A stretch of DNA of 64,000 nucleotides from CAWIHA01 sp963835855 (GTDB lineage: Bacteria > Acidobacteriota > Terriglobia > Bryobacterales > Bryobacteraceae): the NCBI GenBank assembly GCA_963835855.1, contig CAWIHA010000003.1:62001-126000 (forward strand), written 5' to 3'. The position numbers and the translations under genes were made by a program. Of this stretch, positions 33,474 through 43,496 are shown piece by piece; positions within the stretch are counted from its first letter, which is position 1, and the number at the start of each line of letters is the position of its first letter. The notes below the pieces were generated by a model. The model was not told the origin of the DNA. It did not search any database and saw only the letters and a program-made list of their open reading frames with translations.

Positions 33474-34946
33474 ATGCGGACACTGTTTCTGAATCCACCT
33501 TCGTTCGACGCTTTCGATGGCGGGGCGGGCTCGCGCTGGCCGGCCACCCGCGAAATTGAATCCTATTGGTATCCGGTCTGGCTCTGCTACCCGGCCGGTA
33601 TGCTCGACGACAGCAAAGTCATCGACGCGCCGTCACACAAGATCTCGCTCGAGCGGACCGTTCGGATGGCGGACAATTTCGAGCTGCTCGTGCTCTTCAC
33701 TTCGGCGCCGGGTTTTCACGTGGACGTCCGCATCGCCGAAATGATGAAGGACACGAACCCGAAGCTGAAAGTGGCTTTCGTCGGTCCTCCGGTCACGGTC
33801 AATCCCGAGGGGACCCTGCGTGCGTCGAAGGCAATCGATTTTGTGGTGCGCCGTGAGTTCGATTACCAGATCGCGTCGTTCACACAGGGCCAGCCGCTGG
33901 AGGAGCTGCCGGGCGTCAGCTACCGCGTGAACGGCGGTTTCCGGCATACGCCCGACGGCGGCTCCATCGAGAATCTGGATGAGCTGCCGTGGGTGACTAA
34001 GGTCTACAAGCGCGACCTGGACATCACGCGCTACAACGTGCCGTTCCTGTTGAACCCATTCATCGCGTTCTACACGACGCGTGGCTGCCCGGCCATGTGC
34101 ACGTTCTGCCTATGGCCGCAGACCCACTCCGGCCACCGCTGGCGGACGCGCTCCTCCGGCGACGTGGCCCATGAGGTCCGCTACGCGCTAGAGACCTTCC
34201 CGAACCTGAAGGAGATCTTCTTCGACGACGACACGTTCAACTACCGCAAGGCCCGCACCATCGAGCTGTGCAACAAGCTCAAGCCGCTGCACTTCACCTG
34301 GTCGTGCACATCGCGCGTCACCACCGATTATGAGACGCTCCGGGCGATGAAGGAAGCGGGCTGCCGGCTGCTGGTCGTCGGCTACGAAACGGCCGAGCCG
34401 CAGATCCTGAAGAACATCAAGAAGGGCGCCACGGTTGAGATGGCGCTGCGCTTCACCACCAATTGCAAGAAGCTGGGCTTGGTGGTGCATGGCGATTTCA
34501 TCGTTGGGCTGCCGGGCGAGACGCGGCAGAGCCTCCGCAAGACGATCGATTTCGCGAAGCGCCTCGACTGCGAAACCGTCCAGGTCTCGATCGCACATCC
34601 TTATCCCGGCACCGAGTTTTACGATTACGCCGTCCGCAACAACCTGATGACGGCCGACTCGCTGACCGACGACGGCGGCCACCAGTTGCCGACCGTCATC
34701 TACCCCGGCCTGGATCGCGGTGAACTGGTGGAGTGGGTCGAGCGGTTCTATGGCGAGTACTACTTCCGCCCGCGCGTGATCTGGCGAGTGATTCGCAAAG
34801 CGATCTGGGACGCAAGCGAGCGCCGACGGCTGTTCAAGGAAGCCAGGGAATACCTGGCGCTGCGATCCAAGCGGAAACAGTTCGTCGCCGAGCAAAAAGG
34901 GGCGGCCGCATTGTGCGCAGCGGAGGCCAAGCGAGTCCCAGAGTGA
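33474..34946 (+). CDS. hpnJ: Hopanoid biosynthesis radical SAM protein HpnJ
   Basis: 490 residues from the ATG at 33474 (a GTG at 33468 is also possible). An N-terminal B12-binding-like domain (LFLNPPSFDAFDGGAGSRWP) precedes the radical-SAM domain with TTRGCPAMCTFCLWPQTHSG (C-x3-C-x2-C). HpnJ is needed to form the cyclitol ether head group of bacteriohopanepolyols. The stop overlaps the GTG of the next gene by 4 nt, and the hpnI glycosyltransferase follows two genes later in the same coupled operon. Confidence 0.93.
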   Translation: MRTLFLNPPSFDAFDGGAGSRWPATREIESYWYPVWLCYPAGMLDDSKVIDAPSHKISLERTVRMADNFELLVLFTSAPGFHVDVRIAEMMKDTNPKLKVAFVGPPVTVNPEGTLRASKAIDFVVRREFDYQIASFTQGQPLEELPGVSYRVNGGFRHTPDGGSIENLDELPWVTKVYKRDLDITRYNVPFLLNPFIAFYTTRGCPAMCTFCLWPQTHSGHRWRTRSSGDVAHEVRYALETFPNLKEIFFDDDTFNYRKARTIELCNKLKPLHFTWSCTSRVTTDYETLRAMKEAGCRLLVVGYETAEPQILKNIKKGATVEMALRFTTNCKKLGLVVHGDFIVGLPGETRQSLRKTIDFAKRLDCETVQVSIAHPYPGTEFYDYAVRNNLMTADSLTDDGGHQLPTVIYPGLDRGELVEWVERFYGEYYFRPRVIWRVIRKAIWDASERRRLFKEAREYLALRSKRKQFVAEQKGAAALCAAEAKRVPE

Positions 34947-35380
34947 GCGAACACCTCCGTCTTAAGACGCGCGTCCTGACCGCAGTTGTCATCCTCGCCA
35001 ACGTTTTCGGAAACTTCCTCATGGGCTGGGGCCTGAAGCACCGCGGCGTGGCGCTGGGCTCTTCCGCCCTCGAATACTTGGTAGTGCTATTCAACCCGTG
35101 GGTCGCGGCGGGCGTCCTGCTTCTCACCCTTTGGATGCTTTCCCGCATGGCGCTGCTGAGCTGGGCCGACCTCAGCTACGTGCTCCCGGTCACCTCGATT
35201 GGCTACGTCCTCAACGCGGTGATGGGGCGGTTGTTTTTGGCCGAGCACATCAGCGCCGCGCGATGGTCTGGCACGCTGCTGATCGTCGCTGGCGTCGCGC
35301 TAGTCGGCTCGACCGCCATCCAAACTACGAAGCCTGGCGCCCGTGCGTCTGTGGAAGAGGAGTGCGTGACTCCGCCATGA
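34943..35380 (+). CDS. Small DMT/EamA-type transporter, first of a pair
   Basis: 145 residues from a GTG overlapping the hpnJ stop. Four hydrophobic helices are seen (LTAVVILANVFGNFLMGWGL, LEYLVVLFNPWVAAGVLLLT, LSYVLPVTSIGYVLNAVMG, GTLLIVAGVALVGSTAI). The loop AEHISAARWSGTLLIVAGV is the EamA/EmrE-family signature (E-x-I-...-W-x-G). EmrE-sized subunits work as dimers, and its partner is encoded next. Location inside the hopanoid operon suggests lipid or precursor translocation rather than drug efflux, an inference. Confidence 0.75.
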   Translation: MSEHLRLKTRVLTAVVILANVFGNFLMGWGLKHRGVALGSSALEYLVVLFNPWVAAGVLLLTLWMLSRMALLSWADLSYVLPVTSIGYVLNAVMGRLFLAEHISAARWSGTLLIVAGVALVGSTAIQTTKPGARASVEEECVTPP

Positions 35381-35742
35381 AGAGCTGGATCTTGGTTGCG
35401 ATCATCGTGGGAGCAACGGCCCTCGCCGATATGTTGCAAACCCTCGGCATGCGGCGGCACGGGGAGATCGAGGATTTCCGCCTGGGCGCGCTGGGCCGCG
35501 CTGGCGCGAGCCTAACACGCAACTGGCACATCCTTGCCGCCGTGGGCATGATGGCGGTCTCATTCTTCGCGTTCTTGACACTGCTTTCCTTCGCGGATTT
35601 GAGCTTTGCCGTGCCGGCGACCGCGGCCACCTACGCGATTGAGACGATCGCCGCCAAGTACGCGCTCAAAGAGCAGGTCACCTGGAGACGGTGGACGGGC
35701 GCCGGACTAGTTGCCTGCGGCGTCGCACTGCTCGCGCTGTGA
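35377..35742 (+). CDS. Small DMT/EamA-type transporter, second of a pair
   Basis: 121 residues from an ATG overlapping the previous stop (ATGA). It has four hydrophobic helices (SWILVAIIVGATALADMLQT, HILAAVGMMAVSFFAFLTLL, LSFADLSFAVPATAATYAIE, TGAGLVACGVALLAL). KEQVTWRRWTGAGLVACGV is the counterpart of the end motif in the upstream partner. The two subunits differ in sequence, so they may form a heterodimer similar in layout to ArnE/ArnF. It is coupled to hpnI by a GTGA overlap. Confidence 0.75.
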   Translation: MKSWILVAIIVGATALADMLQTLGMRRHGEIEDFRLGALGRAGASLTRNWHILAAVGMMAVSFFAFLTLLSFADLSFAVPATAATYAIETIAAKYALKEQVTWRRWTGAGLVACGVALLAL

Positions 35743-36923
35743 TCTGCCTTCTGGTTGCGATTTCAGCGGCGGCCGCCGCCTTCCAACTGCTTGCGCTGAT
35801 CGCCGCGATCCGGCATCTCCGGGGACACGATCCCATTGCCCGTTCTCTTCCGCCGGTTTCCGTGCTGAAACCGATCCATGGATTGGACGAGGACTTCGCC
35901 GAAGCCATCCGCTCGCACGCGCTCGTCGATTATCCCGAGTACGAGCTGCTGTTCGGCGTGAACGATCCGCGCGACCCGGCTGTCGCCGAGATTGAGCGGC
36001 TCGCCGCCGCGTTCCCTGAGCGCGCGATTCGCCTGATCGTCAGCGCGCCACAGGAAACGGTGCGCGGCCGTTTCCCGGGCTCTTCGGCGCTTTCCCCTTC
36101 GCCACAAGCGGATGCTGGAGCAGTCCGCGCCGCCAATGGGAAAGTGGGCGTACTCATGGATCTGGCAGCCGCCGCGCACTATCCGATTCTGGTTGTGAAC
36201 GACAGCGATATTCGCGTGCCACCGGACTACTTGCGGCGCGTCGTCGCGCCGCTGGATGTGCCAGCCGCCGGGATGGTGACGTGCCTCTACCGCGGGCGCG
36301 CCCGCAACTGGCCGGGGCGCTTCGAATCCGCCGGGATCGCGACCGATTTTGTTCCCGGCGTCCTGGTGGCTCCGCTCGCCGGCGTATCGGAGTTCGCGCT
36401 CGGCTCGACGATGGCGTTCCGGGCGGTGGACCTCAAGCGCAGCGGCGGCTTCGCGGCGATCGCCGATTACCTGGCGGACGATTACCAACTGAGCCGGCGC
36501 ATCCGCGAGCTGGGGCTGAAGGTCGTGATTTCCAGATGCGTGGTCGAGACCTTGCTCGGGCGCCCCGGCTGGCGCGAAATGTGGACGCACCAAGTGCGCT
36601 GGGCCCGGACCATCCGCAGGTCGCGCCCTGGCGGCTATTTCGGGCTGCCGGTAGCGAACGCGGCGCCGTGGTCCATCCTGCTGGCGATCTTCGGACTGTG
36701 GCCTTGGGCCGCTGCGCTTTACGCCCTGAGGCTCGCGGCTGGCTTAGTGACGGGCGTGCTCGTGCTCGGCAATCGGCCTCTGGTCCGCTACGCCTGGCTC
36801 ATCCCGATCCGCGACCTGGCCGGACTCGCAATTTGGGCCGGCGGTCTCGCCGGCTCGAGCGTTGTGTGGCGCGGCAAGCGCCTGCGATTGACGCGCGACG
36901 GACGCATCGTTGCGGCGGCCTGA
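35739..36923 (+). CDS. hpnI: Hopanoid biosynthesis glycosyltransferase HpnI
   Basis: 394 residues from a GTG overlapping the previous stop. It is a GT21-type membrane glycosyltransferase (ceramide glucosyltransferase-like): N-terminal helix, VSVLKPIHGLDEDF, the DxD-type NDSDIRVPPDYL, LADDYQLSRRI and HQVRWARTIRR (the Q-x-x-R-W signature). C-terminal helices follow. HpnI transfers N-acetylglucosamine to bacteriohopanetetrol; HpnK, its usual deacetylase partner, is not in the window. It closes the four-gene hpnJ operon. Confidence 0.92.
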   Translation: MICLLVAISAAAAAFQLLALIAAIRHLRGHDPIARSLPPVSVLKPIHGLDEDFAEAIRSHALVDYPEYELLFGVNDPRDPAVAEIERLAAAFPERAIRLIVSAPQETVRGRFPGSSALSPSPQADAGAVRAANGKVGVLMDLAAAAHYPILVVNDSDIRVPPDYLRRVVAPLDVPAAGMVTCLYRGRARNWPGRFESAGIATDFVPGVLVAPLAGVSEFALGSTMAFRAVDLKRSGGFAAIADYLADDYQLSRRIRELGLKVVISRCVVETLLGRPGWREMWTHQVRWARTIRRSRPGGYFGLPVANAAPWSILLAIFGLWPWAAALYALRLAAGLVTGVLVLGNRPLVRYAWLIPIRDLAGLAIWAGGLAGSSVVWRGKRLRLTRDGRIVAAA

Positions 36924-36998
36924 GACGGCGCGCGAGGGCTTCCGAAACTTGACACTGTTTCGCTCGACCCGCTAGTCTGGTCCTGAAGCCATCGCCGT

Positions 36999-37075
36999 GC
37001 GCCTGTAGCTCAGTTGGATAGAGCGTCTGGCTACGAACCAGAAGGCCGGGTGTTCGAGTCACCCCAGGCGCACCA
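36999..37075 (+). tRNA. tRNA-Arg (anticodon ACG)
   Basis: A full cloverleaf: acceptor stem GCGCCTG pairs with CAGGCGC, with discriminator A and encoded CCA (37073-37075). The D arm is GCTCAGTTGGATAGAGC, the anticodon stem TCTGG/CCAGA with loop CTACGAA (ACG), and the T arm GGGTG-TTCGAGT-CACCC. It reads CGN arginine codons after A34 deamination to inosine. Confidence 0.97.
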
Positions 37076-37109
37076 GGAAATCTCCCAAAACAAATACGCC
37101 CAGGAAGAA

Positions 37110-37124
37110 CCTCGCTACGCGAGG
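37110..37124 (+). terminator. Hairpin downstream of tRNA-Arg
   Basis: CCTCGC-TAC-GCGAGG is a perfect 6-bp stem with a 3-nt loop, 35 nt after the tRNA 3' end. No T-tract follows directly, so a processing or termination role is only possible. Confidence 0.3.
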
Positions 37125-37259
37125 AGTCGCTGCATAAAAACCGCCGCGCTACCGTACAGCTTCCCAAGGGCCGGCTCGCACGCACGGGAGGGACGTTTGC
37201 TCTGCCGCCCGATGCGGCGCCGGTTGCGCGGCCTCACGATCAAGGAAATACTGGAGTCA

Positions 37260-38207
37260 ATGCCCCTTCCCGAGATGGAACCCTCTCTCCGCGTGCGCGG
37301 CCTATGCAAGGCGTACAGGGACGTGGTCGCAGTCGACGGGATCGATCTTGAAGCCGGCGTGGGCGAATGTTTCGGGTTACTCGGCCCGAACGGCGCCGGC
37401 AAGACCACCACCCTGGAGATCTGCGAGGGGCTGCTCACCGAGGACGCCGGGTCGGTTGAGCTGCTCGGATTGCACTGGGAAACACACGCTGCGGAACTGC
37501 GGCAGCGGCTGGGCGTGCAGTTGCAGGACACGCAACTCTCCGAAAAGCTGACGGTCGAGGAGACGCTTCGGCTGTTCCGCAGTTTCTACCGGCGTGGGCC
37601 CGAAATTGCGGATGTGATCGCGATAGTGCAGCTCGAAGAGAAGCGCCACGCGCGAGTGGGCCAGCTCTCGGGCGGACAGAAGCAGCGGCTGGCCATGGCC
37701 TGCGCCCTGGTGGGCGACCCTACCCTGTTGTTCCTCGACGAGCCCACCACGGGGCTCGATCCCCAGGCGCGGCGGCAGCTCTGGGACCTGATTGAACATT
37801 TTAAAACCGCCGGACGCACGATCATCCTGACGACGCACTACATGGACGAGGCGGAGCGGCTGTGCGACCGCGTAGCGATCATGGACCACGGCAAGATTAT
37901 CGCGCTCGGTTCTCCCCGGGAACTGGTTGGCGCGCTCGGCGCGGATCACGTCGTAGAGTTCGCCATCGACGGGACCGCAAGCAGACCGGATCTGGCGACC
38001 CTCAAAGGACTGGAAGGCGTCCGCACAGTGCATTCCCAGGACGGAGTCTACAGTTTGCAGGTCACTCAATTGCACGTCGCCGTGCCGGCGCTACTCGCGG
38101 AACTGGCGGGCCGGGGTATTCCGCTAACGGAATTGCGGACGCATTCAGCGACACTCGAGGATGTATTCGTTTCGCTGACCGGGAGGCATCTGCGCGATGA
38201 GAACTGA
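37260..38207 (+). CDS. ABC transporter ATP-binding protein (ABC-2 exporter)
   Basis: 315 residues from the ATG at 37260 (the ATG at 37275 is an alternative); the open frame continues back into the tRNA and is not used there. It has the Walker A GPNGAGKTT, Q-loop region, signature LSGGQKQR, Walker B LLFLDEPTTGLDP and H-loop TTHYMDEAERLCDRV, in the DrrA/CcmA-like arrangement. The C-terminal extension (about 230-315) is of the type found in ABC-2 exporters. It overlaps its permease gene by 11 nt. Confidence 0.9.
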   Translation: MPLPEMEPSLRVRGLCKAYRDVVAVDGIDLEAGVGECFGLLGPNGAGKTTTLEICEGLLTEDAGSVELLGLHWETHAAELRQRLGVQLQDTQLSEKLTVEETLRLFRSFYRRGPEIADVIAIVQLEEKRHARVGQLSGGQKQRLAMACALVGDPTLLFLDEPTTGLDPQARRQLWDLIEHFKTAGRTIILTTHYMDEAERLCDRVAIMDHGKIIALGSPRELVGALGADHVVEFAIDGTASRPDLATLKGLEGVRTVHSQDGVYSLQVTQLHVAVPALLAELAGRGIPLTELRTHSATLEDVFVSLTGRHLRDEN

Positions 38208-39297
38208 ACAGATGGCGCCGGTCTTGAGCGAACCGCACTCCGCCGGTGAAGGCGGCCACCGGCGGCGGGCATTCGCCGATCATTCGCTGGTGCAGCTTAC
38301 GCTGGTGCGGTTCCGTGAATTCTGGCGCGAGCCTGAAGCGGTGTTCTGGGTGTTCGTTTTCCCAATCCTGCTGGCAGCGGGCCTTGGCATCGCGTTTCGT
38401 AACCGCCCCCCGGAGGTGCTGAAGATCGGCGCTACCCAGCCCGAACTGGCAAGCGCGCTGCGTGGAGGCAAATCGCTATCGGTTCGACTGCTGGAGCGCG
38501 CCGCCGGCGAGCAGGCCCTGCGCATGGGGCGCATCGTGCTGCTCGCGCTGCCGGGACCTTCGGGGGGCGTGACGTTCCGGTACGACGACACAAACCCGGA
38601 TGGGCGGACGGCGAGACTGCTGGCAGAGCGTGCGATTCAGCGTGCGGCAGGGGTTCAGGACCCGGTCAAGGAATCCAACGATCTGGTCCGCGAGCCGGGT
38701 GCGCGTTATATTGATTTCCTGATTCCTGGGCTGCTGGGCATGAATTTGATGGGAAGCGGAATCTGGGGCCTGGGTTTCGCGATCGTGGACGCGCGGAGGA
38801 AAAAACTGCTGAAGCGGCTGATCGCCTCACCCATGTCGCGTGCCCAATACCTGCTGTCGTTCCTGCTGGCGCGGCTGGTGCTGCTGTTTGGGGAGGTGGT
38901 GGCGCTGGCTGGCTTCGGCGCATTGATTTTTGGCGTTCCCCTGCGCGGGCCGCTTTGGCAGCTCGCACTGTTGTGTCTGCTGGCTTCGCTCTCGTTCAGC
39001 GCGCTGGGACTGCTGATCGCTTCGCGGGCGCGGACTATTGAAGCCGCCTCCGGCATGATGAACTTCGTGATGCTGCCGATGTGGATTTTTTCAGGCGTCT
39101 TTTTTTCAGCCGAGCGGTTCCCGGCCGCGACACAGCCGTTCATCCGGGCGCTTCCGCTGACGGCCGTAGTCAATGCGCTGCGCGCAAACATGCTCGAAGG
39201 CGCCGGATTCTTCCAATATGGCGGGGAGCTGGCGATCATGGCGGCGTGGCTTGCGGTTTGCTTTTTGACCGCGCTAAAGCTGTTCCGCTGGCGGTGA
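38197..39297 (+). CDS. ABC-2 type transporter permease
   Basis: 366 residues: one N-terminal helix (VFWVFVFPILLAAGLGIAF), a periplasmic domain of about 120 residues, then five helices with the ABC-2 motif YIDFLIPGLLGMNLMGSGIWG and the late MPMWIFSGVFFSAERFP. FREFWREPEAVF just before the first helix is typical of these exporters. It pairs with the upstream ATPase; the substrate (drug, lipid or polymer) is not evident. Confidence 0.87.
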   Translation: MRTEQMAPVLSEPHSAGEGGHRRRAFADHSLVQLTLVRFREFWREPEAVFWVFVFPILLAAGLGIAFRNRPPEVLKIGATQPELASALRGGKSLSVRLLERAAGEQALRMGRIVLLALPGPSGGVTFRYDDTNPDGRTARLLAERAIQRAAGVQDPVKESNDLVREPGARYIDFLIPGLLGMNLMGSGIWGLGFAIVDARRKKLLKRLIASPMSRAQYLLSFLLARLVLLFGEVVALAGFGALIFGVPLRGPLWQLALLCLLASLSFSALGLLIASRARTIEAASGMMNFVMLPMWIFSGVFFSAERFPAATQPFIRALPLTAVVNALRANMLEGAGFFQYGGELAIMAAWLAVCFLTALKLFRWR

Positions 39298-39425
39298 CAT
39301 CCCCACCCTGGACCGGCGGCGCATCCGCCTCATGCACTTTTCTGTTTCGGCCACTCGACTGTGCGCACCAGTGGCGCCGGGATCCCGGAAGAAATCAAAG
39401 CCGCTAATGAGCGAACTCAGCGCGC

Positions 39426-42400
39426 CTATTCGCGGGCGCCAACGACTCGAACGTGTGGCGTGGACGCGGGCTGCCCCTCCGTCACGGTGCTGGTATATCC
39501 CGCTACGGTGAGCACTCCCACGCGCGTGCTATTGCTCGGATTTGCGGCAGCCGAGTAGCGCACGGTCCCGTTCCCGCTGCCGGCGCTGCCAGAGGTAATG
39601 GTCAGCCAGGACACATTGCTCCTCGCCGTCCATGTGCAACCGGAGGAAGTGAACACAGAGACTGACCCGTTTAACCCTGTGGGGCTTGGCGTTAGGGTTC
39701 CCAGAGAGATCGAGTATGTGCAGGCTGCCCCACCCGCTTGAGTGACAGTAAAGACGAGGCCAGCGATGGTCATGGTCCCGGTTCGCGCAATCCCTGAATT
39801 GTTCGCGGCAACTGAATAGTTTACCGTCTTGTTCCCGCTACTTGAGGCGCCGCTGGTGATTGTGATCCAGTTGACGTTGCTAACCGCCGTCCAGGAACTG
39901 TTCGCCGCGGCAGTTGAGACCGCTACCGCACCGGTCCCAGTGGAGGCGGGGAAGCTCGCCGAAACCGGGTTGAGTGAGAACGCAGCGGCCGCCTGCGTCA
40001 CCGTAAGCGTAAGCCCGGCGATGGTCAATGTGCCCGTTCGGGGAGCCGTGGCACTGTTGGCCGCCACGGAGTAGTTCACCGTCCCGTTGCCGCCTCCCAA
40101 GGTGGTGCTGGTGACGGTGATCCAACTGGCATTGCTCAGGGCGGTCCATGAACAGCCGCCGGCGGCCGTCACCGTGGCCGCATAGCTCCCACCGGCCGCA
40201 GCCGGGCGTCGCTCTTGTTGGACTGATCGTGTACGTGCAACTCGGCGAAACCACCACGGGGAGCGTTATGGTTTGGGCAATGCCACCGCCCCTGGCCGTG
40301 ACTGCGAGAGTGTAGGCACCGGTAATCGTGTGCGCGCCGGCATTCACCGTCATAGCGCTGGAACCCGATCCCGGCGCTGCAAGGTTGGCTGGCGAGAAGC
40401 TGCCTGTCAGTCCCGAAAGCAAAGCGCTAGTCGAAAGCGCGATTGCAGAATTGAATCCTCCGCTCACAGCCACCGTCACTGTGGCAGCTTTGCTCGCGCC
40501 CTGTGTGAGGGAAACAGACGCAGGAATCACGCTCAACTGGAAGGTGGGAGTACGGGCTGGAGTCGGAGTCGGAGTTGGCGTCGGCGCCGGGGTGGGTGTA
40601 GGCGTAGCGCTGGGAGCGGGCGCGGGATTGCCGCTCCAGTGGTTGACAAGCAAGCTCGCGTCTACGGACCCGAGTCCAGTCACCAGATCGTATCCTACGC
40701 CCGCGTTGTGCCCCGCAAGTCCGGGAACCGAATTATTGCCGACCATGATGTCGTGAAAAACAGCCGCGCCGCCGTTTGACTGCGCAGCCGCCAGCGCGTA
40801 GAGCCTTGGGTTCGCATTTCCCTGCCGCGCGCCTGCCCGCTGCACGGCAAGCGCCATCAGCCCAGCAAACGAGGGCGCAGCCGCCGACGTTCCTCCAACG
40901 ACCCAATTCTGGCCGTTCATACGGATCAGATAGGCGTCATGTTCAGCGGCACTGAGTGCAACGTCGGGCACATCCCGCCGGCCGTCGGACGGTACGCCTG
41001 TTCCAGCCTGCCAGGACGGCTTCGCGTAAACCGCACTGGCGCCGCCTCCGCTCGCCCAGAGTTGGGAGCCGCCGGTGACCGTGCCGCTCTCGTTCCAAGA
41101 TGCCTCGGGAATGTAACTCAATGCCGAGCCATCCGTATTGGGATTCATGCTGGCGGACCAGTACAGAGCCGGATTCGACGTGTCGTTAAACTCGGTTCCT
41201 CCGACACAGGTGCTGTTCAGCGAGGAGCAAAGGCCATTCACGGCGTTTCCGCCCGTGGCGGCGTTGGAGGAGGAACTGTCACAGCCCGCGGCGCCGCTAT
41301 CACCGGAAGCGACGAAAACACTCATGCCCTGCGCCGCGGCCTGTTGCCAAAGAGCGTTCCAGAATTGGTTCCCTGCGGTTCCCAAAGCCGCCTCGCACTC
41401 ACCGAAACTCAGGCTGAGGACCGGCGCCAGGTTGTGGTTCACAATATACTGCACCGAGAGAGCGACACCATCACTCGTACGGGTCGAAGCCGAGGCGACA
41501 TACTGGATGGCGGCGTTTCTGGCCACGGCGCCCGCCCATTCAACGTCGAGTTCGGCTTCGGTCTGATCGCCCCCCGAAGCGGTGCCTGGGTCGGTTCCAT
41601 TGATAATGATTTTGGGATCGTTCGCGGGCAGTCCGAATTGACTGCGGAAGGTCTGCACATCCGAAAGGCTGAAATTGCTCCGGCCGGCGATCGCGATGGA
41701 CTGCCCCGTGCCGTCGATGGAAGCTGCATATAGCGAGGCCAGGTCGTAAATGGTGGCGAAGTCGGCCGGCGCCAGGTAGTGAGTGCCACCCGAAGTGTAG
41801 GCCGGAGAGACGGCCGGCCCTGGGCGTCCGGGAAACACAGCGGGCTCGGCTCGGGCGGCCCTGTGCAAGGGCTTCGCGTGGAAGTCATGGAGAGAAACCA
41901 CGCCAGCGACCACCGCCCCCATCGCCTGCGGGATCTCCGGATCGGTTGCATTGGCGTAATGAATTTTGCCATTTACGTTATAGACGTGGACTGCGGTGTG
42001 AAAGGCCGACTCCACCTGCTCGACGGTGCCGCTGAAGAGGATCACGCGGCGACCGCTTGGAATCGGTTCCACCTCGAAGCCTCGCCTCCGGAGCCAGCCC
42101 ACCACCTCATTCAGGTCGCTCTCGGAAACGCCGAATAGCCGGCCAAAGCTCTCCGGGCTGAGCCATTGATGGAACTGCGGCGATTGGGAATCTTGCTGTG
42201 CCGCCAGCAGAGCCTCGAGCGCTTTCTGCTGAGCGGCATCCGGCTGGAGCGCCAGCATCATCCGCTCCATGCGAATATCGGGCGAAGCGATGCCGGCGTC
42301 GTACTCGGGTCGCGCCAACGGATGCCGGTTGCCGGAACGCACCACTGTCAAACGGTCGTTAATGAAGCTGGTAATGCGATCGACGGGACGAACCCTCCGT

Positions 42401-42519
42401 AACTCCACCGTCTCGTTCGAGGCCGTGGAGGACGTTTGCGCGACAAGGGGCTGCTTGAGCGAGAAAGGCGTGAGTAGAGACACAAGGATAGACACCAGGT
42501 GCCACCGGCTACATTTCAT
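39426..42519 (-). CDS. S53 (pro-kumamolisin) peptidase with three BACON repeats, one-base frame break at 40204-40206
   Basis: Signal peptide, activation pro-domain (about 40-200; MGAVVAGVVSLHDF) and sedolisin catalytic domain: Glu/Asp in EAELDVEWAGA, Ser in GTSAAAPSFAGL and the calcium-site end (YDLVTGLGSVDASLL). A PTPTP linker and a beta domain lead into three BACON-like repeats. The frame is lost at GGG 40204-40206 (CCC on the coding strand) and resumes +1: deleting one base continues SPTRATP into AAAGGSY. The intact product would have about 1030 residues. Either the gene is mutated or the base is an error. It would be a secreted acid peptidase with adhesive BACON repeats. Confidence 0.75.
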
Positions 42520-42668
42520 ATGTCTCTGCTTATCGACGCGGCGTGCGTCTGTATTAGGAAAAATGCTGCCTATTCGCTATGAACCCCTCTAGGCCACCGC
42601 TCCGCAACCGCATCAGCGCGACTCTCTCGGGGAAAGTACCTGTTGTAAACTAGTACCGTTGGAGGTGA

Positions 42669-43496
42669 GTCTTCTCGAGTCGCAGTTGGATCGGGGCTCT
42701 CCCGAACGCGGCCTTATCGGCCCTCGATAAGGTTGGTGCGGCGTCTTTTGCCCTGCTGTTCCCGGATGAATGCCGTCTCTGCGGCCAGCCGTTGGCCGAA
42801 CCTTCGCGGATCCCCGTCTGTCGCACCTGCCTCGCCAAGCCCGAACCGCTCGCGGCCGAATACTTCTGCTCGTCTTGCCGCACGCCCTTCCTGAACCGGG
42901 CGCCCCTGGATGAACAGGGCCGATGCGAGCTGTGCCGCCGGGGACTGCGTGGTTTCGATGCTGCATACTCGTTTGGCGCCTATGAAGGCGCGTTGCGCGA
43001 TCTCATCCATCTCTTCAAGTACGGGCGGGTCCGGCCGCTGGCGGGGCCGCTCGGGAACTATCTGGCTACAGCCATCCCCAGGGACCAGAGCTTCGATGCA
43101 ATCGTGCCTGTGCCGCTGCACTGGTGGCGCCGCTGGCAGCGCGGCTTTAACCAATCGGCGTTGCTCGCACGGGCGGTCGCGAAGCGGTACGCGATTCCGG
43201 TACTGAGGGTGCTGCGGCGCAAGCGGGCAACGGCGAGCCAGGCCGGCTTGAGCAACTCCCGCCGGCGCGAGAACGTGGCTGGCGCGTTCGCCGTTCGGCG
43301 CAGAGCGGCCGTAGAAGGCCGCCGCATCCTGCTGATCGACGATGTCATGACGACGGGAGCGACCGCGGGGGCCTGCGCCGCGGCGCTCAAGCGTGCGGGC
43401 GCCCGGCACGTCGCGCTGCTCACGCTGGCGCGTGTTGACCGCCGTGCTGCCATTGAGCCGTTCGGGCCGGCGTCCGTTCCGGCCGGAGTTTCGTAA
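42669..43496 (+). CDS. comF: ComF family phosphoribosyltransferase-like protein, start unresolved
   Basis: A zinc-finger N-terminus (FPDECRLCGQPL, VCRTCLAK, YFCSSC, CELCRRG) is followed by a phosphoribosyltransferase domain: FDAIVPVPLHWWRRWQRGFNQ, ENVAGAF and the PRPP loop ILLIDDVMTTGAT. ComF is linked to natural transformation and purine-salvage-like chemistry, but its reaction is uncertain. The open frame starts after a stop at 42666-42668, yet has no ATG/GTG/TTG before the TTG at 42792, which would delete the first Cys pair. An atypical start or a nearby indel is likely. The stop overlaps the HNH gene start. Confidence 0.82.
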   Translation, partial: VFSSRSWIGALPNAALSALDKVGAASFALLFPDECRLCGQPLAEPSRIPVCRTCLAKPEPLAAEYFCSSCRTPFLNRAPLDEQGRCELCRRGLRGFDAAYSFGAYEGALRDLIHLFKYGRVRPLAGPLGNYLATAIPRDQSFDAIVPVPLHWWRRWQRGFNQSALLARAVAKRYAIPVLRVLRRKRATASQAGLSNSRRRENVAGAFAVRRRAAVEGRRILLIDDVMTTGATAGACAAALKRAGARHVALLTLARVDRRAAIEPFGPASVPAGVS

